This document shows positions 48,104 through 56,800 of a stretch of 64,000 nucleotides of DNA, in pieces. The notes under the pieces were generated by a model. The model had not been told where the DNA came from. It saw only the letters and a list, made by a program, of their open reading frames with translations, and did not search any database. The stretch is from DATJPW01 sp963752855 (GTDB lineage Bacteria > Desulfobacterota > Desulfomonilia > Desulfomonilales > Desulfomonilaceae): NCBI GenBank assembly GCA_963752855.1, contig CAVVZX010000007.1, forward strand, positions 7,559-71,558. Reading direction: 5' to 3'. Made by a program: the position numbers and the translations under genes. The number at the start of each line of letters is the position of its first letter. Position 1 is the stretch's first letter.

Positions 48104-48289
48104 GATTTAATAACTCCCCGGTTTGAAAGTTAGACTACCATACCGAATCTACATAGATTTGTCAATATAATGAATATAAAGACTGATTTGACAGTCTATT
48201 ATCTTTTCAACCTCACGTATTTGTTTTCAAAAGGTAGTTTCTTACGGGGCAACATTTAGAAGATTTGAAATATGAATTGGCCGCTCATT

Positions 48290-48754
48290 TCAGGGCCCCA
48301 GAATTTCATAGAGCCTGGGTAGAGAAAGCACCACAGCTATGATTATGATGGCGACCACCGACATTATGACGAGAACGTCAGGTACTATGGTAAAAATGGC
48401 TTCTCCCCTGTTGATGTGCGCCCTGGCCTGCATGAATCGTAAGCCCGAAAGGGCTATCGAAACGCCGGCCAAAAGGAATGAGAATAGAGCCAGATGCACG
48501 ACGCTGTGATGAGAAATCATTTGGCCGTCTAGGCCCTCAATCCTGAACCACTGGCGAATGAAAAGATCGAATCGTTCAATGACAAACCCGAAAGCCAGCA
48601 AAGAGATACTTGTCCTACTCCAGGACAGGAAGGTCCTTTCGTTGGCCAGGTGAGTGCGATGCCACGCTAGGAGCACCCGATCATCCGAGTAGATGTCGGG
48701 TGGCTTTGGCAAGCCAACTAAGTCTCGATTCGTTGAACCGGATTCAGAATTCAT
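48290..48754 (-). CDS. DUF202 / YidH-family small membrane protein
   Basis: 154 residues. The signature HLANERTFLSWSRTSISLLAF lies at the first helix, followed by two more helices (VVHLALFSFLLAGVSIALSG and VLVIMSVVAIIIIAVVLSLP). Inner-membrane protein of unknown function; length fits the YidH branch. Monocistronic by spacing. Confidence 0.85.
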   Translation of the reverse strand: MNSESGSTNRDLVGLPKPPDIYSDDRVLLAWHRTHLANERTFLSWSRTSISLLAFGFVIERFDLFIRQWFRIEGLDGQMISHHSVVHLALFSFLLAGVSIALSGLRFMQARAHINRGEAIFTIVPDVLVIMSVVAIIIIAVVLSLPRLYEILGP

Positions 48755-49037
48755 CGGTTTTCTCCAGTGTCAGAGATTCGTTTATCTAGCAGGGCGGATA
48801 ATTTTCCGGCCCACCGTTGGCGGTCCGCGAAGTTCAAGATCCTAACGAATCGGATGCCGATTCCGAATGAGAAGATTAGATTGTTTCATTTATACTGAAG
48901 AGACTTACGTTAGTCGCTCGGATGAGTCAAGAAAACCCGGATTCCCTCGCCGGCAGGTATAGCCGAAAAAGTCATCATTCGTAACGGATTGGTCCACGTA
49001 GTCCGTTTAATGATGGAATCATTAGCAAAAATAATGC

Positions 49038-49066
49038 TTGACACTGTCACACCGCAGTACTATTCT
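49038..49066 (+). promoter_or_regulatory. Sigma-70-type promoter candidate upstream of cstA copy 1
   Basis: TTGACA (49038-49043) and TATTCT (49061-49066) are separated by 17 bases. It lies about 250 bases before the first CstA start, in a 560-base non-coding stretch (48755-49315). Confidence 0.45.
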
Positions 49067-49207
49067 CACAAAATATTGGTTCTATGCGTTTTCTCAGTCA
49101 GCAAATTTCTGAACCCATCGCGTTGGTGATTTTCTCGAGGTCATGTGTCGCTTGACGCGGCAGCCTCTTCAAATTGTAGTTAAAGATTTGAGCCGTGTAT
49201 CGGTGTA

Positions 49208-49315
49208 GTATTGTGCGACGCGCTAAGGGGATCGCATCGAGGATAGCATTGGCCTAGCGGCCGGTTCAACCTTTAAAGCCCTCCAACGGGGCTTCTATAC
49301 AACAAAGGGGGTAGC
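49208..49315 (+). promoter_or_regulatory. Conserved leader of cstA copy 1
   Basis: About 108 bases that align with the region before cstA copy 2 (61670-61779): both share GTATTGTGCGACGCGC, GGCCGGTTCAA-x-CTTTAA and a final ATACAAC-x-AAGG-x-GGTAGC before ATG. GCCCTCCAACGGGGC can form a hairpin just before the ribosome site. Conservation beyond the ribosome site suggests control at the RNA level or simply recent duplication. Confidence 0.5.
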
Positions 49316-51005
49316 ATGAACGCAGTATACGTCTTGATCATAGGTTTGGTCTTCGCCTTTGTCGGGTACCGTGTGTACGCCAAGTACATAGACGAGAAGG
49401 TGATCCAGGCAGATCCGAACCGCGCAACTCCAGCCAAAATGTACATGGACGGCGTGGAGTTCATGCCCACCAGCAGGAACATACTTTACGGCTATCACTT
49501 CAAGTCGATTGCCGGCGCGGCGCCGATCATTGGCCCAATCATCGCCATTCAATGGGGCTGGCTACCTGCCCTGCTCTGGATACTTTTCGGAGCATTTTTC
49601 ATCGGCTGGGTGCATGACTATTCCAGCGCGATGATTTCCTTGAGGAACGAAGGGGCTTCCTTTGGCGGATTGAGCCATCGGCTGATATCACCCAGAGCAC
49701 GGCTCATACTTCTTGCATTCATCTATTTCTACCTACTGCTGATTGCCGGCGCTTTCGGAAACGTCGTAGTGAGTACGGCCGTTGGATTGAAAGCGGCCCC
49801 GATGGCCTGGCTCTTTCTGACCTGCGCGGGTATCCTGGCCGGCCAAATGATATATCGCTGGAAGCAGGATATCATTTTGACCACAGTAGTCTGTGTAGGG
49901 CTTTCACTTCTGGGGATATATGTAGGTAGTGTAGCTCCTTCGGATTCGATTTTAGGCGCGGGTCTGGCGAATAGCCGTGTTTTGTGGGCTATAATGGCTT
50001 TTGTTTTCTGTTACTTTGCCGCAGTTTTGCCGATCTGGCGTTTCGCCCTTCCTATTAATTATGTTGCCGCATATATTGTATTTTTTGGCCTATTTTTCGG
50101 GTGTATCGGAATCCTTGTGCTCCGCCCCGATTTCACGCTACCGGCATACAATCAATTCAACATCGGTATCGGACCGTTATGGCCGATCATGTTTGTGACC
50201 ATTGCCTGCGGGGCCATCTCCGGTTGGCACAGCATTGTGTCGAGTTCAGGCACGGCTAGGCAGTTGGAGAGCGAAATGGATGCCCGGCCTGTGGGGGCCG
50301 GTATAATGTTCCTTGAAATGATGCTTGCGTTATTTGCCCTGATCATTGCGGGCACCATTTACACTTCCTCCGCGGACTACGGCGCCGCAGTTGCGAAAGG
50401 ACCCGCAACTGTCTTCGCTGCCGGCGTCTCCAAATTCCTGGCTGCTCTGGGTTTGCCGGCTGAAGTCGGAAGATCTTACGGCAGCGTTATGATGATCTTC
50501 CTGGCCATCACGATCATGCAACTGGTAGTGCGATTCATGAGAGTGGCTACTTCGGAGTTGCTGAGTGATGTTAGCCCGATCTTCAAAAATGCCCACGTGG
50601 GGACCATAATTGCCAGCATCCTCGGGATAATTTTAGTGCTAACTGGATGGTGGCAGTACCTGTGGGTGCTGTTCGGCGGGGCCAACCAGTTGATGGCTTC
50701 TCTGGCGTTGATGTTGGTAAGCGCCTGGCTGGTATCCGAGGGTAGGCCGTCCGGATGGGCTTTCTATCCGATGATCTTTATGTTTGTGACCACCATTGCG
50801 GCCCTCTTGTTCACCTCGTACAACTTGCTGGTCAATGAAAGTGTTGAGCGGAGCAGTTAAGGGTGAAGCGCTTGTTGGAAATACCCTTATGGGTATTGTG
50901 GCGCTGTTCCTGGTTGTGGCTGCGCTTGTCCTTGCCTGGGAAGGGTACAAGGCGTTCCGCCGATTCCGAGAGGTGAAGGCGCAACCGGCTCCGTCCAAAG
51001 CTTAA
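49316..51005 (+). CDS. cstA: CstA-type carbon-starvation transporter, copy 1 (one frameshift)
   Basis: A many-helix inner-membrane protein. NAVYVLIIGLVFAFVGYRVY start, then GPIIAIQWGWLPALLWILFG and GAISGWHSIVSSSGTARQLE, core CstA motifs. CstA proteins take up pyruvate or peptides. The open frame stops at 50860. An extra A near 50828 (GTCAATGAAA) shifts it, and the last segment (SGAVKGEALVGNTLMGIVAL) continues in the next frame to 51005, matching copy 2. About 562 residues when joined, shorter than E. coli CstA (~700). It is followed by a small protein and two GET3/ArsA ATPases, which may form one unit. Confidence 0.9.
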
Positions 51006-51015
51006 CTCCAGTTTT

Positions 51016-51043
51016 CCGGGTCGTGGTGTGAACCGCGACCCGG
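51016..51043 (+). terminator. Stem-loop after cstA copy 1
   Basis: CCGGGTCGTGGT-GTGA-ACCGCGACCCGG: twelve pairs with one G-U and a four-base loop, ten bases after the stop. Copy 2 has the same hairpin with pairing kept. There is no T-run, so it may be a processing or stabilising structure. Confidence 0.6.
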
Positions 51044-51266
51044 GACTGTAACAACAATTTTGACTCGCGAGCGCCCTCGGGCCTGTTTGTATTTCGATTT
51101 CCATTTGAGAGAAGGCTTGAATTAGTTCCAGGTCGGCGCGACACTCTTGCCTAAAGCAGAGGTCGCTGACATTTTTTATACGGGTTATGATGGCTTGTCC
51201 GTAGTGCGGCGGATCGCCGATATTGTTCCGCCCGCTCTTAAGATAGATATAAAAGGGAGTTAACCC

Positions 51267-51543
51267 ATGGCAGAAAAGGAGAAGAAGAAGAAAGGCGGAT
51301 TCTTGCAGGGCGTCAAGGAATTCGTCTATGGTCTGGCGGCGCACGACTCAGCCAGATTTGCGCTTAAAGACACGAGCCAGTATGGAGCATCTCTTCATAC
51401 TGATAACAATGGGGGACATGCTTGGCGTGCCGATTCTGCCTCCTTACTATTCCCTCAGACTTCTACCGTACGTAGTCCCGCAGATCTCTACGTGGAAACG
51501 TAGAATGTTAAGGGAAAAGGATCTGACCGATGCGCTGGCCTGA
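51267..51543 (+). CDS. Small protein between CstA and the GET3/ArsA ATPases (one frameshift)
   Basis: The frame from 51267 gives MAEKEKKKKGGFLQGVKEFV and YGLAAHDSARFALKD; near 51355-51380 the sense moves to another frame reading SMEHLFILITMGDMLGVPIL, PPYYSLRLLPYVVPQISTWK, ending at 51543. Joined length is about 91 residues. The second half is hydrophobic and could be a tail-anchored segment. A GET3/ArsA-like pair follows 115 bases later; a small protein with a C-terminal hydrophobic helix next to GET3-like ATPases may be their client or membrane partner (inference). Confidence 0.6.
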
Positions 51544-51657
51544 GATCAATTTGTCGTGGAGGCTTGGATCAAGGTCATACATGCGATTCGACAGACAGGG
51601 GTCGTAGATATATCACTTTGCTTCGCACGAGTCTAATTCGAGAAGGGACGAATCAGA

Positions 51658-52635
51658 ATGTCTTTAACAACAATATTCGAGCAGTATCCCGATCGGAGAT
51701 ACATCATGTTCGGGGGCAAGGGCGGTCTCGGCAAAACCACCTTTTCGGCCGCCGCGGCTTATTATCTTGCCAAAATGGGAAAACGTGTTCTGGTCTTTTC
51801 CGTCGATCCCCAGGCCTCGCTTACGGACATATTCGAGAAGGATATCTTCGGAAAAGGGCCTACGGAAATCATGCCGAATCTTTACGCTCAGGAGATCGAC
51901 GCGGACCGCCGGGTCAAGGAATATCAGCAGGAGATCCGCCAAAAAATCCTCGATATGTATGGCATGGCAGAGATTCCCGAAGAAATCGAAAGCTACATAA
52001 CGGCCGCCGCGGCCGAACCGGCAATGGAGGAGAGCGCCATCTTCGATCAGGTAGTGGACATAGTGGTCCAGGGCGGTTATGACTACTATATTTACGATCT
52101 GGTCCCACTGGGTCATGCGCTTTACTATTTGAGCATGGCTTCGGTTTATGACGCTTGGATCGGCAAAATTACCGGACTGCGGGAGCAGATGAGGGAATAT
52201 GATCAAGTCGCCGCAACAATCCGCCGGGAAGGTGAGGTTGAAGAGGACAAGATACTGGAAGAGCTTCTGTACATAAAGGATCGTATCAACAAATCGTCGA
52301 GCATACTGACTGACAAAGCGAAGACCGCCTTCTTTTTTGTGCTCACGCCTGAGGAGATGATAATCAAAGACACTTTAAAGGCGGCAGATCTGTTTGCGAA
52401 ATTCGATGTGCCTTTAAGCGGCTATATCATCAATCGAGTGCTTCCCGAGGAACTGAAGAAACAGAATATTCCGGAATATTTAAAGAACCGCTTCTTGATG
52501 CAAGATCATTATCTTAAACAGATCGAGACGGACTTCAAAGGCCAGATTCTGGCCTCTGTTCCGGAAATGGAACGCGACGTGACCGGTTTGGCAATGATAG
52601 AGAAGATGGCCAAAGCCATGTTCGGCGATTTTTAG
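51658..52635 (+). CDS. GET3/ArsA-like ATPase 1
   Basis: 325 residues. Deviant Walker A FGGKGGLGKTTFSAAAAYYL with the signature first Lys, switch-I Asp kept in FSVDPQASLTDIFEKDIF, and later VVQGGYDYYIYDLVPLGHAL. ArsA/GET3 proteins are ATP-driven dimers that energise arsenite export or deliver hydrophobic proteins; no arsenite pump is near and the ArsA Cys triad is not evident. It is followed 15 bases later by a related but diverged partner. The two may form an asymmetric heterodimer serving the CstA or small protein. Confidence 0.85.
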   Translation: MSLTTIFEQYPDRRYIMFGGKGGLGKTTFSAAAAYYLAKMGKRVLVFSVDPQASLTDIFEKDIFGKGPTEIMPNLYAQEIDADRRVKEYQQEIRQKILDMYGMAEIPEEIESYITAAAAEPAMEESAIFDQVVDIVVQGGYDYYIYDLVPLGHALYYLSMASVYDAWIGKITGLREQMREYDQVAATIRREGEVEEDKILEELLYIKDRINKSSSILTDKAKTAFFFVLTPEEMIIKDTLKAADLFAKFDVPLSGYIINRVLPEELKKQNIPEYLKNRFLMQDHYLKQIETDFKGQILASVPEMERDVTGLAMIEKMAKAMFGDF

Positions 52636-52650
52636 GATCGGGGGTAAGGA

Positions 52651-53649
52651 GTGAACGGAATTACGATTAATATGGAACGTTTTATGAAGGACCATCCGAA
52701 AATGAAATATATCTTTTTCGGAGGCAAGGGAGGAGTAGGCAAAACGGTGATGGCCGGCGCGGCCGCGCTATTCTCCGCCAAGCAGGGGAAAAAAACTCTG
52801 CTCGCCTCGACCAACCCTGTGCATAGTCTTTCAAATATGTTTGGACAGAACGTTTTGGGTAAGGCGGTGACGGTCTGCGATGATCAGAACTGCTACGCAT
52901 TGGAAATAGATACACGCGAAACCATAGAACGCTCCAAACAAGAGATACGAGAAAAAATCAACTGGTTCCTCAAGTTTGCCGATATTACCACCACAGCGGA
53001 GGAATTCATTGAATCCGCCACAATGAACCCGGCTTTTGAAGAATCGGCTATGTTCGAGAACATGATGGATATTATGTTCAAGGACGAATATGATTTCTAC
53101 GTCTTTGACACAGCTCCTACTGCGAATGCCAGGCGGCTGCTCGGGATGTCGAAAGTGTACGGCCTATGGGTAGACAAGATGCTCAAGAGCCGGGAAGAGG
53201 CCAAATCGCTGCGGGAGTTGCTTTCGTTTTCAAAGAAAGAGGAAAAAGACCCGCTGCTGGACTATCTTCTCGGGTTTAAGGACAGGATGAGCCATGCCAA
53301 GGAACTCTTGACGGACGATGCGCTCACAGCGTTCTTCTTTGTCACATTGCCCGAGAGTTTGCCCATTGCGGTTATCACCCGGTTCATAAATTGGTTCTAT
53401 GAATTCGGTATCCCTGTGGGCGGTGTGGTGGTTAATGGGGTTATTCCCAAGGAGCAGGTGGCCCAGGACGCGGCTGAGTTCGTCCGGAATCGCGTCAAGA
53501 TGCAGGACGAACATATGGAGCAGATCTGGAAAACTTTCGGAGACAAAGTCCGCGCGATCGTGCCGTTGTTCGAGACGGAAGTACAAGGCACGAAGATGCT
53601 GAACCGTCTTGTCGATGCCTTGGAGAGGCCTGAAGCGGTCAAGCTTTAG
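52651..53649 (+). CDS. GET3/ArsA-like ATPase 2 with Asn in place of switch-I Asp
   Basis: 332 residues. GTG start after GGGGGTAAGGA (an ATG lies 21 bases further on). Walker A is normal (FFGGKGGVGKTVMAGAAALF). The switch-I motif, usually STDPAHSLSD, reads ASTNPVHSLSNMFG: both Asp are Asn. In yeast Get3 the D57N change at the first of these abolishes ATP hydrolysis, so this partner may bind but hardly hydrolyse ATP. YDFYVFDTAPTANARRLLGM is the switch-II region. Pairing with the intact ATPase 1 suggests an asymmetric machine. Followed by a strong terminator. Confidence 0.85.
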   Translation: MNGITINMERFMKDHPKMKYIFFGGKGGVGKTVMAGAAALFSAKQGKKTLLASTNPVHSLSNMFGQNVLGKAVTVCDDQNCYALEIDTRETIERSKQEIREKINWFLKFADITTTAEEFIESATMNPAFEESAMFENMMDIMFKDEYDFYVFDTAPTANARRLLGMSKVYGLWVDKMLKSREEAKSLRELLSFSKKEEKDPLLDYLLGFKDRMSHAKELLTDDALTAFFFVTLPESLPIAVITRFINWFYEFGIPVGGVVVNGVIPKEQVAQDAAEFVRNRVKMQDEHMEQIWKTFGDKVRAIVPLFETEVQGTKMLNRLVDALERPEAVKL

Positions 53650-53727
53650 ACACGGTGACTTAAGATTCTCGCCGAATTTCACTTGCGACAATAGTACGAC
53701 ATCTCTGCGATCCAGTTTTGACAAGCT

Positions 53728-53759
53728 GGCAGGGCGACCGTGGTTGCCCTGCCTTTTTT
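53728..53759 (+). terminator. Strong rho-independent terminator after the GET3/ArsA pair
   Basis: GGCAGGGC pairs perfectly with GCCCTGCC, followed by TTTTTT; an inner ACC/GGT lengthens the stem. It lies about 80 bases after the second ATPase stop. Confidence 0.9.
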
Positions 53760-54225
53760 GTGCTCTTTGAACTGCCCCGGCCGGATCAAGCAGCTTTGGA
53801 AAATTGCACGGCGCTATCCCCGTTTCGCAGTATTTCATAAACGACAAATCGTAATTGGTGTATCTATCTCTCTGAGTGAAGTATTTGATTGTAACCCTTG
53901 CTCGCAATCGTGGCAAAATTCTGAGTTTCACCGCCGGTTTTTTCGCTGATCGCCGGCCGATATGCAAGCCCATAATGCCTTTTCTTTTAACAGATGAACC
54001 TCCTCTTCCCGAAGCATCGTGATGATCGTCTCCACTTTAAAACGATTCCGCTTCATCCTGCCCTCCATATTCGGCCCACGTCCTACCTCATACTAAACTG
54101 GGATCTGGACCGGTTTTTATCAGGCCACCTGCGAACATGCGCTCTGACGCAAAAGGTCAGCCGTCGAAAAAGCTTGACAGCCAAGACGGTTGATCTCTCT
54201 CTGCCGCCATTTTCAACCGGTCTTT
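53760..54225. other. Intergenic region, no supported gene
   Basis: About 465 bases after the terminator. The frames here lack ribosome sites and recognisable domains. The end leads into the duplicated IclR leader. Confidence 0.45.
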
Positions 54226-54229
54226 ATAT

Positions 54230-54246
54230 GTTCCATATATGAGAAC
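54230..54246. promoter_or_regulatory. Palindromic IclR-type operator candidate (copy 1)
   Basis: GTTCCATATATGAGAAC is a near-perfect palindrome (GTTC...GAAC around CATATATG). A similar GTTCCGTATATGAGAA is at 55837-55852 before the intact IclR gene. TACGGAACA-type half sites recur at 54258 and 54341. Autoregulation by the IclR protein is plausible but not shown. Confidence 0.45.
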
Positions 54247-54364
54247 TTATTTGTCGAGTACGGAACATTTCTGCTTGACTACTACAGCTTTGAACTACTA
54301 GGTTTTGTATAGCAACATGTTGTTCTAAAATACGGAACAAGAATCAAGGAGTTCAGCCATCAGG

Positions 54365-54610
54365 GTGACAAAGAATAACTCGAAACCTGAATCAATTCCC
54401 AAGATTAGCTACCGGGTTACATCATTGGAAAAGGCATTGTCCGTCTTGGATTTATTGATCGACCAAGACCGTGCTCTCTCCGTCACAGAGATCAGCCATA
54501 AACTTGGGCTTGCAAAAGGAACGGTTCATCGCATCCTCAGCGCCCTTTGGGAGAATTTCTCCTGCAGTGCCGCAGAAGTGGTTGCAAAATCCTTCTTTAA
54601 AGCACAGTAG
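54365..54610 (+). pseudogene. Truncated duplicate of the IclR regulator gene
   Basis: The first ~60 codons are nearly the same as the intact regulator at 55973 (SIPKISYRVTSLEKALSVLD, winged-helix HKLGLAKGTVHRILS). Similarity ends near 54545 and an unrelated tail (WENFSCSAAEVVAKSFFKAQ) follows. About 140 bases of upstream DNA are duplicated too. The effector-binding domain is missing, so any product would be a DNA-binding fragment; more likely a dead copy left by a duplication or insertion. Confidence 0.8.
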
Positions 54611-54660
54611 CTTGTGAAGCGGAAGAAGACTGTGCGCTACCTCCTAAAGGGATTTTGCAA
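54582..54660. repeat. Inverted repeat near the IclR duplication breakpoint
   Basis: TTGCAAAATCC (54582-54592) and its exact reverse complement (54650-54660) bracket about 57 bases, in which AGCACAG and CTGTGCG also face each other. It could be a remnant of a small mobile element that caused the junction, or an RNA hairpin. Confidence 0.5.
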
Positions 54661-54841
54661 TCACTTCTGAGGCTGTGGTAGGCGCGGTCTGGTGGTACTG
54701 CTGTTCCTGGCAGGACCGGCTAAGAGAGCTTGAACGGCTAGAAACATGTAGCTGGTCCAATCCGGTATGAACATGATTCCACTGATATTGGGGTCTTTTT
54801 TCACTTCCATTAAATCTTCATGCCCTTAGGAGGTATGGATC

Positions 54842-54898
54842 ATGACGAAGGTTGAACTGACAAACTGGATGGCCAAGGAAGCAGGTATTAGCAAATGA
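54842..54898 (+). pseudogene. N-terminal remnant of an HU-like DNA-binding protein gene
   Basis: AGGAGGT and a well-spaced ATG are followed by MTKVELTNWMAKEAGISK and then TGA. The 18 residues match the start of HU/IHF-family proteins (M-x-K-x-EL...MA-x-x-AGISK). The rest of the gene is absent and unrelated DNA with an SDR gene follows 40 bases later. Confidence 0.55.
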
Positions 54899-54940
54899 CC
54901 GGTCGCTGAGCGGCCGTCATGGCAAGAAGGAGCCAAGATT

Positions 54941-55691
54941 ATGAGCAATAACATCGAAGGGAAAGTCGTCGTCATTACGGGCGCGAGCAGCGGGCTTGGC
55001 GAGGCGACCGCCCGGCTTCTCTCCGCGGAGGGCGCAAGCGTTGTGCTGGGTGCGCGGCGCGTCGATCGCATCCAGTCATTAGCAGACGAGTTGACCGGCA
55101 GCGGCGGCAAGGCGCTCGCCGTGACTACAGACGTCACCCACTGTGACCAGGTGAAGAGATTGGTCGATGCAGCCGTGCAGACATACGGGCGTATCGATGT
55201 CATGATCAACAACGCCGGGTTGATGCCGCAGTCGCCACTCGAGCGCCTCAAGATCGACGAATGGGACCGGATGATCGACGTGAACATCAAGGGCGTGCTG
55301 TACGGCATTGCCGCGGCGCTGCCGTATATGAAGCAGCAGAAAGCCGGGCATATCATCAATGTCTCCTCTGTGGCCGGCCATAAGGTCCGCGCCCGGCGGC
55401 GCGGTCTATGCGGCGACCAAGTATGCCGTGCGGGCCCTATCCGAAGGGCTGCGCCAGGAAGTGAAGCCCTACAACATCCGCACGACGGTGATCTCACCGG
55501 GCGCGGTAGCCACGGAACTGCCGGACAGCATGACCGAGCCGGATGTCGCCGAGAACATCCAGAAGTTCTATGAGGAAATTGCGATTCCTGCCGATTCATT
55601 CGCGCGGGCAGTCGCCTTCGCCATGAGCCAGCCGGAGGATGTGGACGTGAACGAGATCCTGTTCCGGCCCACGCGCCAGGAGCAGCTGTAA
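54941..55691 (+). CDS. Short-chain dehydrogenase/reductase (one frameshift), probably acquired
   Basis: Classical SDR: TGASSGLGEATARLLSAEGA (cofactor loop), INNAG, Ser in HIINVSSVAGHKV, then an extra G near 55391 breaks the frame and GGAVYAATKYAVRALSEGLR (Y-x3-K) continues in the next to 55691. About 249 residues when joined. NAD(P)-dependent oxidoreductase, cytoplasmic, substrate unknown. Noticeably more GC-rich, with codon use unlike its neighbours, and it lies between the truncated and full IclR copies, so it probably arrived by insertion. GAAGGAGCC upstream of the ATG is a fair ribosome site. Confidence 0.85.
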
Positions 55692-55724
55692 GCTCCTCCC
55701 GGCAATAGGATGACCCAATATGGC

Positions 55725-55972
55725 ATTGCCAAAAGTTTTGTCCGATTGTGCGGCGATTTTTCTCGCGTCAAAGTAATTTGCGAATCGTTGAAGAAGAAGA
55801 AGGGCGGCAAACTTAGCGTTGGGTGCACGATTGGACGTTCCGTATATGAGAATTTATTTGTCGATTACGGAACATTTCTGCTTGACTACTACAGCTTTGA
55901 ACTACTACAGTTTTGTATAGCAACATTTTGTTCTAAAATACGGAACAGGAATCAAGGAGTTCAGCCATCAGA
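55725..55972 (+). promoter_or_regulatory. Second copy of the duplicated IclR leader, with operator-like palindrome
   Basis: From about 55837 this region nearly repeats 54230-54364, including GTTCCGTATATGAGAA, TACGGAACATTTCTGCTTGA and AAATACGGAACA before the regulator start. AAGGAG lies 13 bases before the GTG, an unusually long gap. The first part (55725-55747) matches a fragment at 45125. Confidence 0.55.
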
Positions 55973-56800
55973 GTGACAAAGGATAACTCGAAACCTGAAT
56001 CAATTCCCAAGATTAGCTACCGGGTTACATCATTGGATAAGGCATTGTCCGTCTTGGATTTGTTGATCGAGCAAGACCGTGCTCTCTCCGTCACAGAGAT
56101 CAGCCATAGACTTGGGCTTGGAAAAGGAACGGTTCACCGGATCCTTAACACCCTGAAAGTTCGAAGATATGTGCAACAGCATAACGACACCAAATTGTAC
56201 AGCCTCGGATTGCGGACCCTGGAAATCGGGACACTGGCCAGGAGGGATAGATTCCTTCGCTCGGTTATGACGCCCTTTCTTCGAGACCTTAGCGCCATGT
56301 GCAACGAGACGGTTAATGCGGCCGTACTGGAATACAATGAAATCCATTACATATTCAGGTTGGAGTCTGAAGAGATGCTGCGGATCTCCGCGCCGCTCGG
56401 CGTACGGTTTCCTGCGCAATGTGCTGCAACCGGAAAGGTAATGTTGTCATACCATGCAGACGATGACATTAGGCGAATCTACGCAAGAAAAGGCGCTCTC
56501 AAAAAACTCAGCGAGCATTCGATAGACTCCGTTGACGCTCTTATTGAGGAAATCGAACAAATCAGGATCAGTAAGGTGGCGATCGATGATGAGGAAACTA
56601 TCGCGGGGGTTTATTGTGTTGCTGCGCCCTTAGTTAATGCCAAGGGTGAATGTGTTGCGGCCATCAGCATATCAGCGCCCAAGAACCGGGTAACCAAAGA
56701 AAAAAGTGTTGATTTCATGAGGATGGTCTCAAAAACGGCTGGACAAATTTCGGAATCACTCTGCCAGCTTGAGCCGGAACGACTTGCGTCAACAAAATGA
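55973..56800 (+). CDS. IclR-family transcriptional regulator
   Basis: 275 residues from GTG. The N-terminal winged helix (ALSVLDLLIEQDRALSVTEI, HRLGLGKGTVHRILN) and C-terminal effector domain (RLESEEMLRISAPLGVRFPA, CAATGKVMLSY, AGVYCVAAPLVNAKGECVAA) are complete. Its stop overlaps the ATG of the oxidoreductase gamma subunit (ATGA), so it is the first gene of that operon and probably its local regulator. The effector would be a small carboxylic or aromatic acid. A truncated twin lies 1.6 kb upstream. Confidence 0.92.
   Translation: MTKDNSKPESIPKISYRVTSLDKALSVLDLLIEQDRALSVTEISHRLGLGKGTVHRILNTLKVRRYVQQHNDTKLYSLGLRTLEIGTLARRDRFLRSVMTPFLRDLSAMCNETVNAAVLEYNEIHYIFRLESEEMLRISAPLGVRFPAQCAATGKVMLSYHADDDIRRIYARKGALKKLSEHSIDSVDALIEEIEQIRISKVAIDDEETIAGVYCVAAPLVNAKGECVAAISISAPKNRVTKEKSVDFMRMVSKTAGQISESLCQLEPERLASTK

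Noticed and set aside
49208..49315. Known riboswitch upstream of cstA
   Set aside because: Hairpins are present, but no conserved core of a named riboswitch class was recognised, so it is reported only as a conserved leader.
51564..52082. 172-codon frame overlapping the first GET3/ArsA gene
   Set aside because: It lies in another frame of a well-conserved ATPase gene; the composition is Arg/Gly-rich shadow.
55710..55976. 88-codon plus frame before the IclR gene
   Set aside because: It covers the duplicated leader with the operator palindrome. The matching region in the other copy has no such frame.
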